Of a stretch of DNA of 64,000 nucleotides, positions 33,850-44,579 are shown piece after piece. Every line of letters starts with the position of its first letter. Within the stretch, counting starts at the first letter, position 1. The position numbers and the translations under genes are program-made. The notes below the pieces were generated by a model. The model was not told where the DNA came from, did not search any database, and was given only the letters and a program-made list of their open reading frames with translations. This stretch comes from Icerya purchasi (lineage: Eukaryota; Arthropoda; Insecta; Hemiptera; Monophlebidae): positions 554,984,826-555,048,825 of the forward strand of contig CM077115.1 of assembly GCA_039619475.1 (NCBI GenBank), read 5' to 3'.

Positions 33850-36215
33850 ATATTTTTTTTTTTTTTTTTTTTTTCCAATGTGCACCTGTAATGTATTAAC
33901 AATTAGCACATGTGCGGGAGCCTATTAACAGGAATTTATAAGTTATTCAGCAGTAGCTCCTTTGAGCAGTCAGCTGTGTGCTAAGTTGTTCAGGTTACTG
34001 ATATACTGAGGATATCACGGCACAACCTCCTTCCTAGCCTTCTGCGCGGTCTGTCCGGTAGCGTTGTTGTGAACATTCTTCGAATTAACGGGTTTTCATG
34101 CATCTGTAACGCCTGATAAAAGTTTTGATAATTTTGTTGATAAATTTCTGCTACTGTTTTCACGTTCAAGTCATGATGTATTTGTTCATTGCTTACGTAA
34201 TATGGAGCATTACACATTGACCTCAATGTTTTCGACTGGAATTGTTGAATACGTTTACAGTTAGTTTTTGCGGAAGTACCCCACAGTTCGATTCCGTATT
34301 TCCACTTTGAGGCCAGAATTGTATTATATATTAGGACTTTGTTTTCCAAAGATAAGTTAGATTTTCTTCCAATTAAGTAGTATAAGGCTCTTGTACATGC
34401 ATCGAGGTTTTTACGTAAATGCAATATATGCGGTAGCCAAGTGAGCTTTCTGTCTAAGATTATGCCCAAGTATTTAATTGAATTTAACTGTGGAATTGGT
34501 TCAAGTTCATATAGAACTGGTGGACACACTCCTTTGCGTAGAGAGAAAGTTATACTGGCTGATTTTGTTGAATTAATTTTTATTTTCCACTTTGTGCACC
34601 ATCTTCCTAATACCTTAAGGTGCTGTTGTATTAACTGGGCAGCAATTTCCGGTCTCCTATCCGCAGCCATAAGAAGCATGTCGTCCGCATATGTGAAGAC
34701 TGATGAATACGCTGTTGTTGGAATATCCGCAGTGAAGATGGAGTACAATACTGGACCAAGCACACTGCCCTGTGGTACAGAGGCTAATATCGGGTACCAA
34801 TCAGAGTATTCGGATTTGTGACGTATTCGGAAAGTCCTAGCTTCAAGGTATGAAGCTAAGAGAGTGAAAATTTTCGCTGGAAACGATTTTTTAATCTTGA
34901 ATAGTAGTCCTTGATGCCAGACCTTATCGAAGGCCTGACTCACGTCAAGGAAAACAGCTGCACAGTAACGACCAGTTTGAAAGCAAGAAGAAATCGCATC
35001 AACCACCCGATGACACTGGTGGATAGTGGAGTGACGCTTCCTGAATCCGAATTGATGAGGAGGAATTAATTTTGATTCTTGTATCGTTATCTGCATTCTC
35101 CGCAAAATAAGTGATTCTAAAATTTTTGCCATTGAGCACAGGAGACTTATGGGTCTATACGACGAAACTTTATTAGCTGGTTTGTTAGGTTTCAGAACCA
35201 TAATTACCACTGACCTCTTCCAAGCTTCAGGGAAGTAAGAAGTGCGAATTACAGCGTTATACAGGTGAAGGATTTGAATAAGAACACTTCTGTTTAGGTG
35301 TTTTAGTATATCATTGGTTATATCATCACAGCCTGCAGCTTTGTTGGCTGGTAAACGCCGAATTTCTTGCTCTACTTCTGTAAGTGAGAATGCTTTAACT
35401 GGCGGAGAGGATTCAAGTGGAATTTTTAAGTATTGTTGAACTTGTTCCTCAAAATTTTTGTTTTGCATTTCTCCGTGCGGCTTGAAAACTCCGGATAAGT
35501 GCTCAGCAAAGAAACATGCTTTCTCGCGTTCACTTCTAACCCATTTCCCAGAGTCATTTTGCATAGGATAGTCTGAGTTATGTTCTTTCAGGATGCTTTT
35601 TGTTGCATTCCAAAGTGTATTGTCTTTTGTGCTTAGTTTTTTAAGATGTATTTGGAAAGATGCATTTTTGTATTCCATGATTTTAGTTTTCATATTGTTT
35701 CTTAGAAGATTGTATACTTTACGATTGCTTGGGTATCTGAAACGCTGCCACTTGGCTCGTGCTCTTCTAGTTGCAGCTATGAGCTCGCGAATTTCTGCTG
35801 GAAGACTGTGCACTTTACGTTTGTTGAAACTATTTGGAAAATTTGTGGAGTTTTTAGCACTTAGTTGTATGGATTCAGTTAAATATTCCACTCGGCTGTC
35901 AATATCTTGTTTTGTTCTAAGAGAAACGTTGGTTAAACAGTTGTTAAGGAGAGCATTAAGTAGATCCCAATTTGTTGTTTTATTCGTTAGCTGCTGCTTA
36001 GAATAGGTTTCTATAGGGATAGAATCTATTATTAGTTTAACAGGAGCGTGATCCGAGGATAAGTCCGCCGTGGATTTGCAAGAATGATAATATTTTTTTA
36101 CACCTTTAGCAATATAGAAGTCAAGTATGTCTGGCAACCTGTTTGCGTGCGATGGCCAGTATGTGGGTTCATCCGAGGCTATAATATGAGGCCTAAATTT
36201 TGAATGATTTTCCTG
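33850..36215 (-). mobile_element. Jockey-like LINE, 5'-truncated, with long intact ORF2
   Basis: Minus-strand copy. A T run at 33851-33874 is its A tail. The frame 33990-36137 (715 codons from the first Met) stays open upstream to about 36215, where SDEPTYWPSHANRLPDILDF shows the endonuclease C-terminus. Within the frame: SSDHAPV (endonuclease His, about residue 29), RLPANKAAGCDDI and SYRPISLLCSMAKILE (RT start), FLDVSQAFDKVWH (motif A, about residue 397), SVPQGSVLGPVLYS, and FTYADDMLLMA (YADD, about residue 482), then LGIILDRKLTW and the Jockey-type tail ending around RRLGRRLCRDIL. The N-terminal endonuclease half and ORF1 are missing. The open RT suggests youth, though this copy cannot be autonomous. 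Confidence 0.93.
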
Positions 36216-36289
36216 AAAATTTTACCTCTGGGGTTTATTTATGGAAGAGTAAAAATTTCAATTGTATGTATAATTCTTTGAAAAATAAA

Positions 36290-36490
36290 AAACTTCATTT
36301 ACGACTCGCGTATTTCCTACTTGAGGGTAAAATTGCCGGGAAGAGATCGAGAGGAGGACAGCAAATGTCATGGATGGACAATCTTAGCAACTGGTTCGAC
36401 TGTTCCTCAACAGAACTTTTCCGATTAGCCGTTGATAGGAAGAAATTTCAATTGTGGATCGGCAACCTTCAAAATGGAGGCGGCGGATGA
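36290..36490 (+). pseudogene. LINE ORF2 C-terminal fragment
   Basis: Open to a stop at 36488-36490 and reading GKIAGKRSRGGQQMSWMDNL, then FDCSSTELFRLAVDRKKF and WIGNLQNGGGG. This is the recognisable C-terminus of endonuclease/RT LINE proteins (family pattern GKR..GR...SWL.NL..W....ELFR.A......I.....NG). The RT upstream is missing; its place is taken by the Jockey-like element on the opposite strand, so it is either a 5'-truncated insertion or a copy broken by that element. Confidence 0.72.
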
Positions 36491-37170
36491 AGAAGGAGTA
36501 TTTTAGGCCGTAACAGAAAAACGTTACATGTTTCATAGCATTTTTTTCATACTACCCCCGCTTTAAGAATAACACGTAGTAGTCAGGATATGTTATAGTT
36601 AAATTACTATTCGAATTTATTTCTGTATACTTGCACAGCTTGTTACACGGATTAATTGTTATGCTTTTTTTGTTAATAATGTAAATGTAAATGTTTCGTG
36701 AACCTTTTGGCCGGGATTACGGTACACATATTTGTTCGAAACATGTTAATAATTAACAGCGATAAATTTCCGCAAGTGCAGGTAATTTTACCGAATTAGG
36801 TAATTTCTAATGTTCGACGTAACGCGATCATATAAGAAATATTAAGAGTAACGAGTAACTTTGCACAATAAAACACTTATAATATAATGTTCCTTAATTC
36901 AAAAGGTTTACTGCATTTGTTGCGTAGAATAATTTAATTTTCTTCGAATAATGCATTTAAAGCCGAGTTTAAGGGAAGTTTGAAAGAAAAAAAAAACCGA
37001 CATATATACATATTATAGTTTATCGGTCATGACGATTTTTCCCGAGTTATTTTTGTAAATTTATTATTTGCGTCGATGTAGAAAAATGAATAATATAGGA
37101 ATTTGGTAATATACATTTTAAAAGTCAATAAAAATTTTCTGTTTCATAATTTTAATAATAGTATCAAAAT
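36491..37170. other. no recognisable gene
   Basis: A+T-rich; nothing identified. Confidence 0.5.
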
Positions 37171-38650
37171 GATTTTTTTTTTTTAAATTCTTTAATAGCT
37201 AAATTGCATCTAGCCGATGATAGCTAGTTAGCAATTATTTTTAATGTCTTACGCACATAGCCTGAATAGCAGCCTACCCAGAGGATAGTAGGTGCTAAAA
37301 AAGAAGTTTTATTAGAAAACTACGTTTATCTTAGACTAGATCCATCGACTTGATTCTATCAAGCCGCCGAACTTCTAGTGAATTGTCCAGCAACCCAATT
37401 GCCATGTTGTTCGGGTGCGTTTCTAATCTGTAGGTATACTTCTTTTGCGTCGTCGAATATATTACTTCTTGAACAAATTTTATTCCGAGGTCTCATTGTG
37501 AAGCGTTATTAAATCGGTATAATGTATCACGGAGCATTTACAACCATCCGGAGGATTCTGGATCACTCGTTGTATGATTGCTATGTTACTCTTCTTAGAA
37601 CAGCCCCATAGCAGGCAGCTGTAAACTGGCTTTAAAATCTGATTATAGAGACAAGTAGTTTATTTTCAGCAGATAATTCCGACTTCCTGTTTAGTAGCCA
37701 GTATAGTTGTCTTAACTTTATATTTAATTCGGTCCGTTTTAATATGTTTCTTCTGATCAAGGTGTACACCCAGATATTTCACATCTGTTTTTCGCGCAAT
37801 TGCAACATTGTTCAGGCTACACTTTCCGTCGGATCAACTTTTTTATCAATGAAGATTACTCGCGCTGATTTACTTTCATTGGTTTTGATTTTCCATAACT
37901 TAAGCCATGACGAAATTTCAATAACTGCTGCTTGGATGGTATTCCGCGCTTTAACGGGACATGCGTCTGAGCATTAGGAATATCTGACGTGTAAATGAGA
38001 TAGAGTAATGGCCCTAGCACACTTCCCTGCGGGGAACTCCTGCTCTTATTGGATATATATTTAATAAGTCATCTTCATATTTAACGTAGAAATATCTTTC
38101 AGTCATGTATGACTGAAGCAACTGATAATAATTCATAAGGAAAATGTGTCGTTTAATTTTCTGTAAAAGACCATCGTGCCAGACTTTGTCGAAAGCCTGG
38201 CTTATGTCCAGAAACACAGCGTCGCAGTACTTTTTCTTTTCGAAAGATGTTTCAATGGTGGTAACTACATGATGCACTTTTTCTATTATGCTTGGCTCTG
38301 AATCCAAACTGATGGTCTGCTATTAGAATCGTTGATAACTGGCATCATCCGTTTTAGGAGCAGTTTTTCATAAAGTTTAGAGATTACAGGCAGCGATGAG
38401 ATGGGTCGGTACGAAGCCCCGGGTCTGTCGGAGATTTCTTCTGCGGTTTTTTAGCAACGACAATCTGAGACAATTTTAGTTGTAAAGGAAAATACCGCAG
38501 CCGGACCATCGCATTGAAAATGTATGTCAGAAGTATGAAACCCGTTTCTCGGTAATTCCCCTTTAAAATACGTGCGGTAATTAAATCATAGCCCGGTGAT
38601 TTATTTGGGTTTAAAGTTTTTACTAAAGTATGGATTTCACGCGGAGACGT
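37171..38650 (-). pseudogene. decayed Jockey-like LINE
   Basis: Minus strand with a T run at about 37173-37184 as tail. The C-terminus (37320-37410) reads HPNNMAIGLLDNSLEVRRLD, the usual 'HPN.LA..LLD.....RRLKR' ending. The RT is at 38014-38307: VFLDISQAFDKVWHDGLLQK (motif A) and a damaged motif B where PAGS is broken (RAGVPRREVC). Fragments continue to about 38650. Several frameshifts. Diverged from 33850-36215. Confidence 0.8.
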
Positions 38651-39476
38651 CGGTTTTATTGCCGAGCAAACATCATGACAATAAGTTGCATGGTTGAACG
38701 TTGCGTTTTTAAGGTTGTGGCTGGAGAATATCTTTGCGAAATGTTTTCCGAATACCTCCGTTCTAGCCCAGGTTCGATCCGATTTTCTTATTGGATGTAC
38801 CGTTTGTATTTGCTTTTTTAGGTGAACTCAATATTACGTCTATAACGTGGCTGTGGTGGCATCCTTGCCAGTTTAATAAAACGGATAATAACGTTATGGT
38901 TGCGGTGCATGACACGATACAACTATAAGAAGAAGGGAAAATCATCGCCCGGAGTTCTACTAGAACTCGGTTTGTTAATTTTTTCTTTCTTTTCTTTTAG
39001 TTTCCGCCGATTTTAAATGGTTTACAAGAGATAAGTTCGCCGGTAGAGATGTTCGAAATCATTCGGGTGTTGCGGTTCATTGTGTCTTTATCTATAATAC
39101 TTAAATAAAATACGTGTACATACAGCAAACATTGTGGCTTTCTTCTTATACCAGATTCTTCCTAAACGACACAGCACTGCCGAAACTACGCTAGCATAAT
39201 AATAAGGGGGATGTGATAGTTTATAAGAGGAAGAAAATTTAAATGAACAAGCTGAAAAAACAAGACGAACAAATAGGTGTTAGTAAAAGTTTTCCCTATC
39301 GAATGCAGCAAAAGTATAAAATATTAGAATGAAAGAAAAAAAACGCGACGCATACTCTCAAGATGCGAATGTAAGAAAAGAAAATGAAATTGACAGATAA
39401 GTATAGATTCTTCAGATGACTGGAAACGGAAATGTTGAATAGAGTAAGCGAAACACGGACGATTATTTAGGGGATG
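38651..39476. other. no recognisable gene
   Basis: Possibly the upstream remainder of the Jockey-like copy up to about 38760, beyond recognition. The 63-codon plus frame at 38630-38821 is on the opposite strand and without motif. Confidence 0.4.
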
Positions 39477-40190
39477 GTTTTTTTGTTGTTTTTTTTTTGT
39501 AAAACAGCCCCTTAAGCGGGAACTGCATGGTTATTACAATCTTAGAACTATTTCTAAATAAGTAACATTTATAACTAAAAGTAAATTAACAGGTTGCAAA
39601 GGAATAAAAATCACTATTTATTCTTTGCTATTTATATACACATACATACAATAAAACGATAAATATTTACAACACAATTAGGTGTCGTTCGGTTTAAAAC
39701 GTTTAAGCCGTCTTGCATCTTCTGTAGTAAGCAAAAGGACCAATGCTTTCGGGTTCGGATGGGTATGGAGTCGTCTTTCTTCGTGACGATGGGCAAAGTC
39801 TTTAATGACTTCGTCCACCCATTTGATCCTTAAATCGGTATGTAGAGATTCGTTCCGTTGGAACCGTCGAGCATTGGTTATCATACGGAGGAATTTATTT
39901 TGGGCTGCTTGAATAATATTTCTATTTGATGGTACATCCCCCCATATCTGTACCCCATAAGTCCCAATCGGTCTTACGATGGTTTCATAAATGAGACATT
40001 TGTTTTCAAGCTTCATTTTGGAATGTCGCCCGACAAGCCAATACATTTCACGTGTTTTTTCTCGAATCTACCGAGCTTTTGACACAACGTCGTGAGTTTT
40101 CCAAGTCAGTTTCGCATCTAGATGCACACCCAAGTATTTTGCTGAATCAGAGATTGGCACTTGTTGTCTATTTATGAACGAAATAAAAAT
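39477..40190 (-). pseudogene. Jockey-like LINE C-terminal fragment
   Basis: T-rich tail at 39478-39500 (minus-strand A tail). The frame at 39678-40046 reads MYWLVGRHSKMKLENKCLIY, then RPIGTYGVQIWGDVPSNRNI and FLRMITNARRF: the post-RT region of Jockey ('ALYWLIGR.S.LS..NKLL.Y....P...YGI.LWG', 'RAI..APW'). Upstream (40050-40160) the frame continues through a stop with KYLGVHLDAKLTWKTHD, the block after YADD. Truncated at the 5' end before YADD. Confidence 0.82.
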
Positions 40191-42109
40191 GAAGTAAAAT
40201 TCGCTTACCACATTGTTCTGCCGGGAAATCAACGTACACTTAGAACACGGCCGGAATTAAAGAGATCAGAAGGCGGTACACGAATCGGTACCATCAGTGG
40301 CGTAGTCAGAATTAATTTTCGGATCGGGTCCTATCTACGTATTACAGATAAGATTATATCTGCAGCAGTTAATTTATCAATATAAATAGGACGCGGCGGT
40401 AATTTGGAAGGCAGGTCTGTCGTATCATTGCTTCTCGTTCGTAGATGGTACATTCTTTTTCAATCACGTTAATAATGAAACCAAGATCATTTTTTCCTTT
40501 GCTTATTATTATAGGAGAAAACTCTTTTATAAGGTAAAGCTTCGAAATTTGGAAATTATTCATTTTCGTTTGTAATCGATTCTTCCGGCTTCGTTAATGA
40601 AAATGTATTAAAAAATACTTGAAGTTAACCTAAAAAATTTAAGAAATTCGTAAATTTTTTTCAAATGAATTCCGTGATTTCCGATATACAATATCGTGTT
40701 AAGTAAATTATTAAAAACGAAAACAATTCAAAGACGGGGGAATTATTAAAAGTAGCGAATTTGCAGCGTATGAATGCGTAAGTAACAATCATAAAGTACC
40801 TACACGATATGGTAGTAGAACATTGGCTGCTACATAAATTCGTTCGAATTGCGACGGAACTGATCATACTACAACTTTCTGAATAGCGCCAAAAGTATTA
40901 TCGTTGTTGCATTTCCTTTGTTTTTTTATAGACATTTCACGGATCAGAGGAAAAATAGGCTTACGTGTGCTGACATACATTCGGACTGTAGAAGCGAATT
41001 CTGCGATGAGGCATCGGTCTTGGTTATTAACAGAAGTTGAGTCAACATTAGAGCAACTGTTAATTGTTACTGGTCTTCATATAAGACAATAAAATAGACA
41101 TTGGCGGAACTATTTGCTGACTGCGTCGGATTCTGATTATAATAATAACGTGTTTACTGATAATATAATTACCGGGCGACCGACGTAAATTATCAATGGG
41201 AAACGCATACTGGTTATATGTATATTACACACATATATATATATATACTATATAATCAGTTTGATCAAGTGGACAATGCCGAATTTCGCTAAATGAAGGT
41301 AAAACATATCATCGAAAAATCGAAGTCTCTCCAAAATTTTGATAAACAAGCAACAACAAAAAAATTATCGATATTTTTTCAGGCCAGTATATAATTAAGA
41401 TAGTGGCGGTGATCGGTGAAACGACAATTTTTTAGCTCGAACAAATTGTGTGGAAGGAAATAGGGAACTACGCCTAGACAGTCCGATATGATGTGAGAAT
41501 GTTTAAAAAAAAAAAGAAACACATTTCTGGAAATTTTAAACAAAATGAAAAATGTTTACTGTTTACTTGGAGCTGTTTAACCTGAACGCTGATGATCGGT
41601 GCGAATATTGCAAATACAATTTTTCGATGAATAGAAATCTGAAGAAAAATATTCAAAAATCTGCAACGTCATTAGGCTCAAAGTACAAACTGAAAAACTT
41701 CTTTTTCCGTTTCATTCTTTCCGTGGAAGATTATATAAAAACATAGAAACGTGTGAGTGTGTGTATGAGTGTGAGCGCGCGCATGTATTTATTATCGGAG
41801 ATAACCATTTTATAAAATTGCATTTGTGTATGTAGAAGAAATTTCGCCATAGAGTTTCTCACGCTTAGTTGAGTTTATATATCTATATGTTTTCTATTCC
41901 TGGAAAGGAATTCTTTGCTAGTTTATAATTTAAAGCAAAGAAATTAATATAAAAAAACACAACAAATATGTAAATCCATTAATTAAGAAAATAACTAAAA
42001 GAGAAATCAACCGACAAGTGTCGAAGCCATATTAATCATGATTATTAATTAATGGTAATGTTTAAATATAAATGTAAATTTTTCATTATAGCTAATGACC
42101 AATGTCGTT

Positions 42110-42144
<35 letters not shown>

Positions 42145-43120
42145 ATCTGTTATTTGACTTTATAACTTTAGATAACCCAAGTTACTTATTAATTTTAAAT
42201 AAGTGATTATTATGTAAAATGGAATTCAAAAATTAAAGCATTTATACAATTTCGGCGAAACACCACAGATATTAATGCATCTATCACATCATATATAGTC
42301 AAAATGAATCTTAAAAAATCTAAAAACGTGGTGAGAGAAAGAATGTAAGAATGTGTGAGATCCTGTTATCGGTCACAGGTGAATATATCATGTGTTCATC
42401 GACGCTGAGTGAAGTGTGCATCGTCTATTTGGAAATTGTTGGTTAGCGATTATGGGGTTGGAAGGAAACAAAGCATCGAAGAAAAGATGCCGAACGATTT
42501 TTAATCGAAAGGCGAATCAGAGTTTACCTTCTTCCAAGTTAATACTTGGTTTTCAGCTTCTTTTATCATTAGTTGCCGATCTGCATTGAAGAAACCAATA
42601 CCTTCTTTTTGTTTAACTATTCAGTTTTTTGGGTAAATTACTGCGCCAAGATTCGTTGATTTAACAGAAGAATAAAAAACATTATAATTTATCAATCCCA
42701 ACTTTCGCCAATTGTAATTATCGGGGTCCGAAAGTTCGCGGAGTACCGGCCGAGCAGAAATGGATCACTGCCGAAAACAGAGATACGTAAAATTTAAATT
42801 ACTATTCTAATCACCTTAAATTGTACTTTTGTGTGTATTTTTAATTGTGTATTTTCAGTGGCTGGTCGATCGAGAAAAATTTGTGTAGATAATTTTGTAA
42901 AGTTAAAAAAGCAAAATTGTCTATCCTTGTAATAACTTAATAATAATAATCGTAAAATTAATGAATGAATAAAAAGGAAATAAAAAAATATATAATAACT
43001 CCTGGTAAGTTCGAAAACGTGCTAGCATTCCTGAGGACATAAATAACTAATTGTATACCATTAAATTTGGTATCCCCGATAAGAATACATATTTAAATGT
43101 TATATATATATATATATATT
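40191..43120. other. no recognisable gene; GGCGTAGTCAG motif and microsatellites
   Basis: At about 40295-40330 TGGCGTAGTCAGAATTAATT resembles a MITE end of the 'GTGGCGTAGTC' type, but no partner end was found. (TA)n lies at 41232-41246 and 42121-42144. The short minus frame at 42505-42607, ending near AAGAAG|GTAAAC, has no known motif. Confidence 0.45.
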
Positions 43121-43310
43121 AATTACAACGTAGTTCTTATGCTACCTCCCATTAGAAAAAATGTCCCGATTTTATGTAACGTCTGTTATATTTTATATAT
43201 GGACTGATTTAGAATTACGTTGTAAATTTTGATCATTTTATACAAAGTATAAAAGAGAAAGAGATAGAAATGTAAGCAAGGGGGGTCAGAGGGGCCAAAT
43301 GCCCGAGTTA
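43121..43310 (-). mobile_element. (TA)n-associated dispersed repeat, copy C
   Basis: Inverted relative to copies A and B. On the minus strand: AACTCGGGCATTTGGCCCCT, GCTTACATTTCTATCTCTTT, AAAATGATCAAAATTTAC, GTTACATAAAATCGGGAC and TACGTTGTAATTAA, in the same order as the other copies. (TA)n lies immediately on both sides (43101-43120 and 43309-43319). Confidence 0.82.
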
Positions 43311-43439
43311 TATATATATTTAAATCAACATTATTCAATTTTTAGAACAGTATGATCCGCATGGCATTCAAACGATGAATTTATGATATTGGTGTGAAAA
43401 TAAATTTTTGGTCTGATGGTAGCCTTTAAAAATTGACCT

Positions 43440-44150
43440 GTTTTAAAAGCCGGTCAAAACTTTTACATTAAATAGTTTAAAATACGTGGATGACTGCGCA
43501 TTAATAATATGCGACGGTGAGGAAGATTTTCAACTGTTACCTGGTTGCAAAAAAATATGAGAAGAAATAAACTGTGCGAAGACAGAGATTGTAGAACGCT
43601 AATAAGAGCGCAGATGTATTTGGATGGGGAAAATTATAAAACGCAGGCACCTTTAAATACCTCGCAAGTTACACTAGGGAAGATGCAAATTTAAACGAAT
43701 TGCATAATTGGAAATGCGTACAAATATTTTGGAAATGATTTCAGCGAGTATTTAAAATCACGCTACGTAAAGCCAAGATACTTTCGAAGATGTTATAAAA
43801 TGTGATGATGAATAATCAAAAAAAAAGCATCTAAAAAAGTTGAAATATCAAAAAATGATCGGGAAAAATTTAAAATAAACCGGAAAGGTTATACACCAAA
43901 TGAGAAGTACTAAATGCAGCGGCAGTTCACTCTGTTAAAGACTGAGACTGCTTAGCGCATGAATAATGGGCGGCGTTATACGACTGAGTAGTGATCGCAT
44001 ACCAAAAAGGGAGCTGCACAGTTTATTCAAAACAGGAAAACAATGTGACTCAGGCCACGATTCAAATATTGTCAAAGATCTCAAAATGGTGGAGCTGAAC
44101 CCAAAAGACTCGACTGTGAAAGAATGAGAAGAGTGAAGATCGGTACATAA
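43440..44150 (+). pseudogene. decayed LINE, RT C-terminal half
   Basis: Plus strand. LKYVDDCALIICDGEEDFQ carries the RT catalytic block (normally YADDT.LI...EEDLQ) with ADD changed to VDD. Downstream INCAKTEIV, DGKIIK.. and the region after it follow the family order, ending near DRIPKRELHSLFKTGKQCD, which fits the C-terminal 'R.....GKR..GRP' block. Stops and frameshifts throughout. Confidence 0.65.
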
Positions 44151-44345
44151 AAACTCAATTTTGTCGAGCAATAAAACTCTGTCAAATCGAAACCTAGCCG
44201 TGTACAACCAACAATAGCAGTTTGTTTGCCACTTTTGCGATTTCAGCAGCAGCTTTCGTCTTGGTTTAATATTGCGCCTCCGTCGAAAAGATAAATGAGA
44301 TAGAATAATGCAGCACTCAAAGTCGGCACCGAGGTACATAGATTG

Positions 44346-44347
<2 letters not shown>

Positions 44348-44408
<61 letters not shown>
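44348..44408. repeat. (TA)n microsatellite
   Basis: About 61 bases of alternating TA. Confidence 0.97.
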
Positions 44409-44412
<4 letters not shown>

Positions 44413-44579
44413 CATATTTAAGCGTGGCTGTGAGGTATGGAGAATAAGCTTAATGTCTGTAGCAAAAATAAAAATTTGGCTTAAAAAAAAAAAATTGCAC
44501 ATCGGTAGAAAATCTGCGTAAGTATTTCAAAAAGATCGAACGAAAAAAAAAGGTATATATTTGGTTAGTTTAAAAGAGG

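Noticed and set aside
34441..36006. Plus-strand frames of 126 and 137 codons
   Set aside because: Antisense shadows of the Jockey-like RT frame on the minus strand.
36200..36490. 96-codon plus frame as a host gene
   Set aside because: Its C-terminal two thirds match the C-terminus of LINE ORF2 proteins; the first third is opposite-strand Jockey sequence and flank.
38755..38790. tRNA gene suggested by B-box-like GGTTCGATCC near 38772
   Set aside because: No matching A box and no cloverleaf could be drawn; same for AGATTCGATCC near 61741.
42505..42607. Minus-strand mini-exon ending AAGAAG|GTAAAC (KEAENQVLTWKK) as the missing SoxE dimerisation exon
   Set aside because: Superficial similarity only; the invariant GYDW part is missing and the donor phase does not match the phase needed by the exon at 28701.
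44317..44502. 61-codon Tyr/Ile repeat frame
   Set aside because: Translation of a (TA)n microsatellite.
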